From contig JAWRVZ010000014.1 in assembly GCA_037043235.1 (NCBI GenBank), forward strand, positions 806,001 through 870,000: DNA of 64,000 nt. Direction: 5' to 3'. Of this stretch, positions 1-8,738 are shown one piece after another. Each line of letters starts with the position of its first letter. Position 1 is the stretch's first letter. The position numbers were made by a program, and so were the translations under genes. Under the pieces are notes generated by a model. That model did not search any database. It had not been told where the DNA came from and saw only the letters and a list, made by a program, of their open reading frames with translations. This stretch comes from Rhodeus uyekii (taxonomy: Eukaryota > Chordata > Actinopteri > Cypriniformes > Acheilognathidae).

Positions 1-117
1 TTTATTTTAAATAAGCACCAGATGGCGCGGTTAATGACACTCGCGAAGCCTCGAATCTTTTCCCGAAACAGTCAGGGTGAAGCCTCAGTGCTTCATGAAG
101 CCTCATTTCCACATCCC

Positions 118-844
118 TAGTAGAACCCCGATTTACGAAATTAATCCGTTCCGAGGATGGTTTCGTATGTCGGTCAAGCTTTTACATGTTAATTGCCTAA
201 TCCGTTCCAAACCCTACAAACACACCATATTTAGCATGGGACAAAACGCATACCAGATTCATACTTATCAATATTCTTTCTTTTCGACTCAATAAAAAGC
301 ACCCTCTTCTTCCCTTTGACTTCAGCAACAATCTTCACATCCATGGTTACTGACTAGAAAAAAGTTTATGCTAAAAGCAGAGGCTGGTGGGAGCGACGCT
401 GACCAATAGGAGAGCAGGATTGTATAAAGTGTTCCCCTTCTTACATGGACTATTCCAGCCATCCCTGTCATTCAGTGCGAAATGGACTATTCTAAACTTT
501 CCCTCGGAGTTCAGGAAGTGACTGACAGAGATCGGCTGAAGATTATAGTTTATTGAGTGAAATACAGGGAATTAGTGCCAATCGTTGAGGTTTTATCAAT
601 CTATGTACCTTTAATAAATACCAGTTTTGGATCATTCCCTGAGTGAGACATCATTGTTCTGACCGGACAAACTGTAGTCTTCATTCAACCCGAACCAAAA
701 TCAGCGCGAATCAAAACAAAACTCGGATTTCGTTTTTCTCATCTCGATCATTTTGTCGTAACTCGGGCGGAAAAAACCCCGAAATCTTTTATCGTATGTC
801 GAAATTTTAGTACGTAGAGCGTTTCGTAAGTCGGGGTTCTACTG
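118..844. mobile_element. Non-autonomous Tc1/mariner-type element
   Basis: The two ends are inverted copies: AGTAGAACCCCGA near 119 and TCGGGGTTCTACT near 831-843, followed by TA. Subterminal stretches rich in TTACGAAA/CGTAAGTCG also mirror each other. No transposase frame is visible inside the 727 bp. TIRs starting CAGTA with TA flanks are typical of pogo/Tigger-type families. The left outermost base is mutated, so the left TA duplication is not clear. A 115-bp piece of the same family's right end lies at 36629-36743. Confidence 0.7.
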
Positions 845-1033
845 TATAAGATGGATGAGAGTGAGTTACATGGAGTATGTAGACATTTTTGGTGTATTCC
901 ATGTGATTATGTGTCAGGATGCATCATTGGCCTTTTCTGTGGAATGTGTTCGTGTGTGTGTAAAGTCATCAGATGGCCACGGGGGAGGGTAGTAGAACAA
1001 AGAGTTTTATTGCCCCCAGGGCCATAAAATTAC

Positions 1034-1880
1034 CATGGGTGAAAGTTTTCCGTATTATGACGGAATTCCGTATTTTGAACCTCGCCAGGAACCGTTTTTC
1101 CAAATCGCGTAAATCCGTTGAGATTTCAGTTCGGGGGGGGGTACAGGGCGACAGACCAACAGACCAATGTCCATGGCGACAGACCAACAGACCAATCGTA
1201 CCTACTCGGCGATCTTCGGAGATAATGTGATTACGTAGAGAATTACCCGAGAAGTTCCGGGTGGGCGACAGACGAACCGCGCGGAGTGCAGTTGTGTCGG
1301 CGATTCTGATTGGTCAGTGAGACTCCGGCGTCCAATCGTATTTTTCAATTTACACTCGCTTGAGGACAACAACAGGTACAAGAAAACAACGCTCGCAAAT
1401 TTTAAAAGTAATCTGAAAAAAATGAAGAATTTGCCGGTTGGTTATAACACGAAGCAGCTTGAAGCTTTTTTGATGATGATGTAATGGATTGTGGTGATTT
1501 AGAGAAAGTGAATTAAGTAACAAACCAAAATTAAATATAAATGTTAGTTATAGAACAACAGATGCAGAAGCAAAACCAATGACAGAGTTATAGAATACAA
1601 TACTTCTGAAGGATTCTAGTAATAATTTAGAACTCCCAAAATTGGTGAATATTTTCTCAACTGCTAACTTGAAATACTTATTTCACACCCTTTTTATAGT
1701 AGCTGCAAGTTGCCAGGAGAGGTCGTTTCTACACAATAATTTGCAAGGAATGCAGGAGCTTCCAGGGGGCCTCTGGACCCCTGGCCAGGGCGTTGCCCTG
1801 GACCTACCAGGGGCCCTGGCGGCCCCCAGGCCCCCAGCTTTAAGTTTCAGTATTTTCAGTTTTGCCAACTTTCACCCATG
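1034..1880. mobile_element. Unclassified TIR element, 847 bp
   Basis: A perfect 14-bp inverted repeat, CATGGGTGAAAGTT at 1034-1047 and AACTTTCACCCATG at 1867-1880, is flanked on both sides by the 6-mer AATTAC (1028-1033 and 1881-1886), which looks like a target-site duplication. The interior has no credible coding frame. It includes a short tandem repeat of GACAGACCAACAGACCAAT near 1150-1200 and a GC-rich stretch near 1770-1840. Ends beginning CATG recall P superfamily elements, but those make 8-bp duplications, so the class is left open. Confidence 0.6.
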
Positions 1881-2022
1881 AATTACTTCTTTTTTTTCAG
1901 ACTTAGGCCACGTCCACACGAAGCCGGTGCATTCCCTATCCGATTTTTTTTTTCTCATTCTAAAAGAAAATCTGTAAACACAGCGTGTCTCAAGAAATAT
2001 CAGCGTACACACGAAACCACTA

Positions 2023-2086
2023 TATATCTGTGGCAGAATTACAGCACCCCATACTGGTCTGGCGCTGTAATTCTGCCACAGATATA
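2023..2086. repeat. 23-bp perfect hairpin
   Basis: The arm at 2023-2045 (starts TATATCTGTGGCAGAATTAC) is the exact reverse complement of 2064-2086, with an 18-nt loop. It is too long and too perfect to be chance and probably belongs to a small fold-back element. No flanking duplication was identified. Confidence 0.8.
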
Positions 2087-2238
2087 CACTATACACGGAG
2101 AAGAAGACTTTAAGCATGCGCATAACAACGCAGTGATGCATTGACGCAGCCGACACGTGATGTGATGACATCATCATATCACAAAATATATGAATTGGCT
2201 GTACACACGACACCGCAAGGGTGTGTACTGCAAACTGA

Positions 2239-2295
2239 AAACTGAGTGAATGCACTCCTGGCTCATCACGTCCTCCACGTGCATTCACTCAGTTT
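2239..2295. repeat. 17-bp perfect hairpin
   Basis: AAACTGAGTGAATGCAC (2239-2255) pairs exactly with GTGCATTCACTCAGTTT (2279-2295) around a 23-nt loop. It lies 150 bp from the hairpin at 2023-2086. Confidence 0.75.
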
Positions 2296-2999
2296 GTTCA
2301 ATTTGTGCTTCAGTGACAATTACGCTAAGGCGTTCCCATAGCGCTTTGTGACGCAGCGTTTCATTCCCTCTCAGGGAACCATGGTTACATGCGTAACCTG
2401 AGACGATTTGTGTAATCCTGGGGCCAGGAATAATGGCCTCACAAAGAGAGCAGCATTTACAAACTCTAGCAATTTGGTGGAGCTTCTGACACCCATTCAC
2501 AGCGATATCTTCTTTCAAGAAAAACTGATGCTTAACGGGGTGGATGTTAAAATACGCATGACAAGAGGAAAAGATGAATTTTGCTTAATGAGGAGTGATG
2601 GCGTGGCTTATAAACTAAACATAATTTCAGCGCCTTAATTTGTGAAAAAAGGCACCGTAGCCCCGGGGGTTCATTTGGGTCATGCGCAGGCTCTGCTCTC
2701 AACCACAGCCACATACCTAATTGATCGTATCAGTTTGAAAAAAAAATTAAATTGAAAATTCCTGCGGGCTCATGTGTCTGCAATCAAGAAAACCTGTTTT
2801 AGGAACTTTGCCAAAATCCATTGTTCTAGCAATGGTTGATAATAATGCCTTTAAAGTGGCTCGGCAGTATGGGAATTCTACCAATTGGTTCTGGCATCAG
2901 GACAACATTTAAAGAATCATCCTAACATCCTAACGCTAACTCTGTCTATTGACTGAGAGGATTTTTTGCCTGGATACCCTCTATGGATACCCTCTATGC

Positions 3000-4121
3000 C
3001 AGGGGTGGCCAACCTGTTCAGCATGATGAGCCACAAAATAAAGCTCATGACTGCGGAGAGCCACATAAAAGATTGTTGACGGGGGGGGGGTTCATTAACT
3101 GTGAAACAGCAGTTCGGGGGCCGACTACACACTCAAGGTCCAAATAAAAAAGAATCGAAACATGGATGATGTTTTTTAATTATTTATTTAATATTATTTT
3201 ATTCAGTTATTACTTAATAACACAATGATACACTACACATGGACACCTGTATTAGTGGGAATGTTGAAATTGTTTCCTGGATGCCAAAATAGCAAACATT
3301 TCTAGATTTGATTTCCCTAACATCAACAGTGACCTAAGATTATCATCGGATAAGTTTGTTTTCAAATTGTTCTTCATGTATTTTATTCTTGAAAATATTT
3401 GTTCACACATGTATGTTGTTCAAAAGATTGAAAGGTACTTTGATGCAAACGTTTTGACATTAGGAATGTCTTCATACATAACATTTTTATACATTTTACA
3501 TATCACACCCGCAAGCTATATGAGGAAGCAAAAAGTGTGCGTCTGCGGATTATATATGCGGGAAAAAACAATATATCATCTCATTGACGGTGACCAGAAG
3601 TAGAAAAAGTATGCAGCGAATAAGGTTTTAATGTAGTGATCGGTTGGAAAACGTCTCCGGTTACTATCGTAACCTCCGTTATTTTTCCATATTCCGTTTA
3701 GAGAAGTGTGAAGGAAATATTCTGACGCAATTGAATTGAACGTCAATTATTCTGACGCGCTTATGCTATTTATACCGTCTGTCTGCCAGATCCGCATCGC
3801 GCTACGATTGGCCAGTTGTCAACTGGCGTTATCCTATAAGGTTTCAGAAATGACGTGAAGGGGAGGAGTTCCCAAATGCATTTCATTGCAACATCTCGTT
3901 CCCACTCGAAAGGGAGCGCGCTTCTGCGTGCCTCTATTTGAATTAGGTAAAAACATAACGTCCACGTAAGCGGCAGCTGATCTTGGCAGGATACACGTAA
4001 ATGTATGTATTTTTTTTCCATCAACAAAAAGGTCTCCATAGGCCGTAGTTTGGGGACCCCTGATGTGGAGACTGAAGAGCCGCAAAAGAGCAGTCAAAGA
4101 ACCGCGGGTTGGCCACCCCTG
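3000..4121. mobile_element. Non-autonomous hAT element
   Basis: The left end CAGGGGTGGCCAACC and the right end GGTTGGCCACCCCTG are inverted copies typical of hAT (Charlie-like) elements. The flanks CTCTATGC (2992-2999) and CTCTTGTT (4122-4129) agree at 5 of 8 positions, as expected for an aged 8-bp duplication. No transposase is present. Near 4046-4063 a second hAT-like right end (GTTTGGGGACCCCTG) suggests an older nested or composite structure. Confidence 0.75.
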
Positions 4122-4139
4122 CTCTTGTTGTGGATCAAG

Positions 4140-4494
4140 TGTTGTAGTTTTCTCTTCAGACAAATAACACTTCTCAAAGGTCTTTGATGCCAGAATTTAG
4201 GTTTTATTCTTTCAAACAAAACCGAGTCGATCTGCAGATCTCCTCACGAGAAAGGGAAATCTCCCATTATATACCTAGTTCCTAGACATTCTAAACATGT
4301 TACGTTATTGTTTATTTTTCTCCATACATTGTCCAATTGGCCTGAATTCAGCACTCTATGTCCATATATGGGTTCAACCCCCAGAGCTGTGGTGTGTGTG
4401 GGTCTCCAGCCTTTTGCAGACCTCAGCACTTTCTCAGCTGAATATCATCATACTGAAAGATACTATTCGGAAATCCATTGCCGCTTGAATATAT
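4140..4494 (-). repeat. ERV1 3' LTR, distal part
   Basis: Read on the minus strand this ends in CTACAACA and carries a TATATAA box (4267-4273) and an AATAAA polyadenylation signal (4203-4208) in the right order and spacing for a retroviral U3-R-U5. Its proximal part is at 20631-20711, where a polypurine tract precedes TGTTGAAG. The two parts are separated by the ERV2 insertion. Rejoined length is about 436 bp, normal for an LTR. The exact insertion point near 4488-4496 is uncertain. Confidence 0.6.
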
Positions 4495-4526
4495 ATTATT
4501 TTATTTTTCCTATTTATACCTATATC

Positions 4527-5308
4527 TGTCAGGGTTGGTGAAGGTAGATGAGATGAGGACTCAATGGTGCAGATGAAAATGGGGTTTATTAACAATCAAG
4601 AAATAAAACAGAACAAAAACCACCCCGAGGGGGAAAAAACTAGAACAAGAACTAAGACTGGAACAGGACTAGAGCAAGACTATGACTATGACTGGACTTG
4701 AGCATGACTGAACACTGGACTGACTACACAGGACGAACAGCCATGTAATGACGACGAGACAGCACAAGACAGCAGACACCGGGAGAATATAAGCACACAG
4801 GAGAGACGGTAATAGAAAGAAACACAGCTGGAATAAATTCTAACTAATGACCATGAAACAAGACGGGCGGGGTAACAGACAATTAACCAAAGACGACGCG
4901 CAGCAGTTGACAACCACTGCACGTGACAAAACACAAGCAAACATAGCTATTACATAAACACACGGACGAGAGGAGGCGTGGCTCGCGCAACGCTTGAAAC
5001 CGCGCCCACTCACATAACGTTGAGCTCGCAAGACCAGGTGTAAACACCTGTTCTCATGAGCTCAAGACAAGGACGAACAAACGGGTTATGAATGCCCGAA
5101 TCCCGATCCAAAACCGAAACTGAAACTAGACAAAACCAGTCTCGGGATCAGACATCATAACCCGCACATAAGACGTTACACAGACAAGCGTGCGCGCGGC
5201 TCGAATCCTCAACGCCGTGCGCACACACACCAAACATAACGGTAGTGTCAGAGCTCTGCCACACAACAAAGAAATGACTACTAGACCGAATGTGGCAGAA
5301 CCCTGACA
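4527..5308 (-). repeat. 3' LTR of gag-only element 1
   Basis: This is a direct repeat of 7238-8019. It lies downstream of the minus-strand gag-like ORF and next to the polypurine tract at 5309-5322. Confidence 0.88.
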
Positions 5309-5736
5309 CTACCCCCCCTCTAAAGGGACGCCACCTGGCGTCCCTACGAGGAACAAGACTAGAACAGGACAGACATGACAACAGAAAGCACAAGACAGAA
5401 GCAAAACACCAGGGCAAGGCAGGAAAAATAAAATAAATAGACACAAGGACAAGAGGAGGGGGAGGGGGAGGGGGGGAGACAAGTCAGCCAACATAACAAA
5501 ATGAAACAGACCTCTAAATGGGAAGACAAGACAGGTAAAAATAACTCAAGACCAAGAAAACTAAGCTATTCCCAACATCATGAAGAAATAATACTCAGAA
5601 AAAAAAACCCTCAAAAGGTCATGAAACATCATTACTCACAGTCATCAGAATGTCATGAAAAAATACTGACTCAAAACCAGTCCTCAAGTATCATGAAAAA
5701 ATAACTCAGACAGTCAAACATACCACATGAAAAAAG

Positions 5737-7203
5737 TCAAACACAGAGTCCTGGGGGAGGAACTGGAGGGATGAGCCAGGGTGGCTCAGGCAGTACAAGG
5801 TTCCCAGCAGAGAGCCAGGGTGGAGCCGGGGGAACGAGCCAGGCAGGCTCCAGGGGTTCAAGGGTCCTGGCAGACGGCCAGGGTGGTGCCGGAGGGGAGA
5901 ACCAGGCTGGCTCCGGTGGTTCTGGAGTCCTGGCAGACAGCCAGGGTGGCGCTGGAGGCGCGGACCAGGCAGGCTCTGACGGGTATGAAGTCCTGGCAGA
6001 CAACCAGGGCAGTGCTGGAGAAACCGACACCTTGGTCGGGTCAGGCAGGACCAGCTGAGACTCTGTGGGATCAGGACGGACAAGCAGGTCTGGGAGGTCT
6101 GGACGGTCTAGAAGGTCTGGGAGATCTGGACGGTCTAGAAGGTCTGGGAGGTCTGGACAGACAGGCGGGACTGGAGGTTCTGGGTCTGCCGGCGGGTCCG
6201 GCAGGACTGGAGGCTCTTGGTCAGGCTGTGAGGGCTCGGCCGACGGGTGCTCGGGGAAGACAGCCCGGTGCGTCTTCCAGGCAAGCAGGGCAGCCAAAAT
6301 AAAAAACAGATCCACAGCCCTCTTGGCCATGGCAGGGCTGACAGGGGCTACTGGGATGGCCTCTTGGTCGGCGGGAAGCTGCTCTGGGGCAGCAGCGGGC
6401 TGCTCAGGGATGGCCTCCTTGGCCATATCAGCGTCAACAGCCCTGTGCTTCCTCCAGGCATGGACAGCCGCAAAAATAAAAAACAAGTCCACCGCCTTCT
6501 TGGCAATGGCAGGGCTGATTAGGGGCGCTACAGCCGCTTCAGGAGCCTGTGGGGGCGCTACAGCCGCTTCAGGAGCCTCTGGGGGCGCTACAGCCGCTTC
6601 AGGAGCCTCTGGGGGCGCTACAGCCGCTTCAGGAGCCTCTGGGGGCGCTACAGCCGCTTCAGGAGCCTCTGGGGGCGCTACAGCCGCTTCAGGAGCCTTC
6701 TTCCTCCTCTTCCTTTTACGTGGCTTGGGGCTTCCTGCTTGAGACGGTGCTGCAGCATCTTGAGCCAGCTCTGGGGGTGCTGCAGCAGCTTGGGCCACCT
6801 CTGGGTCGATGGTGGGCGAGGCGGACCCATTCTTCCTCCTTCCTCTTCCAAACGGGGTCATCGGAGGACTAGGGACATGGCAGTAAGTGGGAAAAACTGG
6901 GGGAGGGCCAAGAGGAGGAAGGCCACCCTCCTCTCCACGATTATAGACGTACCCCACAAACTGCCAGAATGACAAAATCCCCAGCATCCCCATCTCCCAG
7001 GCATGGACGGGCTCATTGAGGCCGTTGTTAAAAATGTCCTTGAGCCCGGCATCGCTGATGTTAAGCCCCTCCGCTTCAAAGAGACACTGGCAAGCAAACT
7101 CCTTCACACTGGTTCTCCCTTGCCGAAGAGAAAGGAGCCTGCTATGTTGATCCACAAGCTGCTGAGCGGAGGGGCAGGGAGATGGAAATAGAAAGATGCC
7201 CAT
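5737..7203 (-). CDS. Gag-like protein with proline/alanine-rich tail
   Basis: This 488-residue frame starts 35 nt downstream of the 5' LTR, the normal place for gag. Residues about 15-90 (QGRTSVKEFACQC, then NNGLNEPVHAW and FVGYVYN) resemble the capsid part of Tf1/sushi-type gag proteins, which carry a QG-S-x-x-x-Y/F-A pattern; this is pattern recognition, not a search result. There is no zinc knuckle. The rest is low-complexity: six copies of a decapeptide PPEAPEAAVA (about 180-240), two near-repeats around a VDLFFI-hydrophobic segment, then PDLPDLLDR repeats and a W-L-S-A-R/P-rich tail. The likely role is to package the element's own RNA, with RT and integrase supplied in trans. Confidence 0.65.
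   Translation of the reverse strand: MGIFLFPSPCPSAQQLVDQHSRLLSLRQGRTSVKEFACQCLFEAEGLNISDAGLKDIFNNGLNEPVHAWEMGMLGILSFWQFVGYVYNRGEEGGLPPLGPPPVFPTYCHVPSPPMTPFGRGRRKNGSASPTIDPEVAQAAAAPPELAQDAAAPSQAGSPKPRKRKRRKKAPEAAVAPPEAPEAAVAPPEAPEAAVAPPEAPEAAVAPPEAPEAAVAPPQAPEAAVAPLISPAIAKKAVDLFFIFAAVHAWRKHRAVDADMAKEAIPEQPAAAPEQLPADQEAIPVAPVSPAMAKRAVDLFFILAALLAWKTHRAVFPEHPSAEPSQPDQEPPVLPDPPADPEPPVPPVCPDLPDLLDRPDLPDLLDRPDLPDLLVRPDPTESQLVLPDPTKVSVSPALPWLSARTSYPSEPAWSAPPAPPWLSARTPEPPEPAWFSPPAPPWPSARTLEPLEPAWLVPPAPPWLSAGNLVLPEPPWLIPPVPPPGLCV
6510..6700. repeat. 30-bp tandem repeat inside gag-like ORF
   Basis: About six near-perfect copies of a 30-bp unit containing GGCGCTACAGCCGCTTCAGG. The unit is a multiple of three, so copy-number changes keep the frame. 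Confidence 0.9.
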
Positions 7204-7225
7204 TCCTCTGCTGAGTCCTCTTTTG

Positions 7226-7235
7226 GCTGTCTCGT
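7226..7235 (-). promoter_or_regulatory. Putative self-priming primer-binding site
   Basis: Just inside the 5' LTR the minus strand reads ACGAGACAGC, the exact complement of GCTGTCTCGT at 7465-7474, which would be the 5' end of the transcript 28 bp after the TATA box. No tRNA-like site (starting TGG) is present. Tf1/sushi-group elements are known to prime reverse transcription with the first 11 nt of their own RNA. Confidence 0.6.
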
Positions 7236-7237
7236 AC

Positions 7238-8019
7238 TGTCAGGGTTGGTGAAGGTAGATGAGATGAGGACTCAATGGTGCAGATGAAAATGGGGTTTAT
7301 TAACAATCAAGAAATAAAACAGAACAAAAACCACCCCGAGGGGGAAAAAACTAGAACAAGAACTAAGACTGGAACAGGACTAGAGCAAGACTATGACTAT
7401 GACTGGACTTGAGCATGACTGAACACTGGACTGACTACACAGGACGAACAGCCATGTAATGACGACGAGACAGCACAAGACAGCAGACACCGGGAGAATA
7501 TAAGCACACAGGAGAGACGGTAATAGAAAGAAACACAGCTGGAATAAATTCTAACTAATGACCATGAAACAAGACGGGCGGGGTAACAGACAATTAACCA
7601 AAGACGACGCGCAGCAGTTGACAACCACTGCACGTGACAAAACACAAGCAAACATAGCTATTACATAAACACACGGACGAGAGGAGGCGTGGCTCGCGCA
7701 ACGCTTGAAACCGCGCCCACTCACATAACGTTGAGCTCGCAAGACCAGGTGTAAACACCTGTTCTCATGAGCTCAAGACAAGGACGAACAAACGGGTTAT
7801 GAATGCCCGAATCCCGATCCAAAACCGAAACTGAAACTAGACAAAACCAGTCTCGGGATCAGACATCATAACCCGCACATAAGACGTTACACAGACAAGC
7901 GTGCGCGCGGCTCGAATCCTCAACGCCGTGCGCACACACACCAAACATAACGGTAGTGTCAGAGCTCTGCCACACAACAAAGAAATGACTACTAGACCGA
8001 ATGTGGCAGAACCCTGACA
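7238..8019 (-). repeat. 5' LTR of gag-only element 1
   Basis: This is the 782-bp direct repeat of 4527-5308. On the minus strand it carries a TATATTC box at 7496-7502 and, 28 bp on, GCTGTCTCGT (7465-7474), which is complementary to the sequence just past the LTR. Confidence 0.85.
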
Positions 8020-8715
8020 ATATCCTTTTCTTTTTCTTATTTTTCATATGCTTCTTTGTCTTATTTTTTTATATGTTATTTTCCTTTCTGATTTGGATGA
8101 TTTGTAAAGAGTGATTTATAATCAAGTTAGGGATTTTTAGTTAGTTAAAAACTTTCTTTACTTTTCTGTAGTTTTCCATTGAGTAAGGATGAATATTGTC
8201 AGCACTTCTCAACAGATAGAACATTATCAGAATGTTTTGGTTGAGAGTTGAAGCCTGAGCCGAGTTCAGCCTTGGAGAAGCTGTATATGTGTGTGTGTGT
8301 GTGTGTTAATATGGTCTGTATTGGTGAGGTGATTAGCTGGCACCATAAAACGTGTTGTTCTCGACAAGCCACGTCACGAACCCGTCAACCATGTGATCAA
8401 CGAAGATATGCTTCAGACTGTCTGCACTTGTGTGGAAAATTACTAGTTTTGTTTTTCTTGCTTTCTTTCTTTCTTAGCCAATCAGAATCATTTAAACGTC
8501 ATCATTGACGTAGTTAGCACCCTCTGTTAGAGTATAATTGCTGTAACAATGTTATTGTATTTGGGGCGGCCTACGAACTCCTTGTGAGACCTGAAGCTGG
8601 CTTCTGCTGATGAAACTGCAAACTAAACTTCACTAAAATTTCTTCTATTGACTGCACTTCTGACTCCTGGTCTTCATTCAACATATCTGGTCCTCGGGTC
8701 TTAACTGTAAATTCA
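8020..8715 (+). repeat. ERV2 5' LTR (copy A), distal part
   Basis: Nearly identical to the copy B halves (14797-15019, 20196-20630) and close to copy C (57633-58282). It contains a (GT)n tract at about 8287-8308, a TATAATTG box near 8532 and ends just before the tRNA-Ala PBS. Copy A has lost the CCCTAC present before the final A in copies B and C. The first 32 bp of the LTR lie left of the gag-only insertion. Confidence 0.65.
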
Positions 8716-8720
8716 GTTAA

Positions 8721-8738
8721 TGGTGGAGAATGCGGGCA
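8721..8738 (+). promoter_or_regulatory. Primer-binding site for tRNA-Ala
   Basis: TGGTGGAGAATGCGGGCA is the complement of an 18-nt 3' end (CCA included) of a vertebrate tRNA-Ala, recalled from known tRNA sequences. Its place 5 nt after the LTR fits a retroviral PBS. Copy C has a mutated version at 58288. Confidence 0.7.

Larger units (their letters stand above)
1887..2991. other. Intergenic stretch with repeat pieces, no gene
   Basis: No coding frame here looks real. Two long perfect hairpins are listed separately. A piece near 2370-2405 (GGAACCATGGTTACATGCG) looks like a fish-type non-autonomous DNA repeat, but no element ends could be paired. The interval 2965-2998 contains a duplicated ATACCCTCTATG just before the next element. 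Confidence 0.4.
4527..8019 (-). mobile_element. Gag-only LTR retrotransposon 1
   Basis: Two 782-bp direct LTRs (4527-5308, 7238-8019), starting TGTCAGGGTT and ending AACCCTGACA, enclose 1.9 kb. The element is flanked by the 5-bp duplication ATATC (4522-4526, 8020-8024). On the minus strand a polypurine tract (AGAGGGGGGGTAG) precedes the 3' LTR. The single open frame is a gag-like protein with no protease, RT or integrase, so enzymes must come from an autonomous relative. Stretches compared by eye show no LTR difference, implying a recent insertion. It sits inside the 5' LTR of ERV2, and the empty site is visible in the paralogous copy at about 57600. Confidence 0.88.

Noticed and set aside
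1..117. GAAGCCTC repeats as a hAT end
   Set aside because: The motif resembles fish hAT sequence, but the other end is outside the window, so it cannot be supported.
4686..5031. Cysteine-rich frames duplicated at 7397-7742
   Set aside because: They are antisense or chance frames within the 782-bp LTRs of gag-only element 1.
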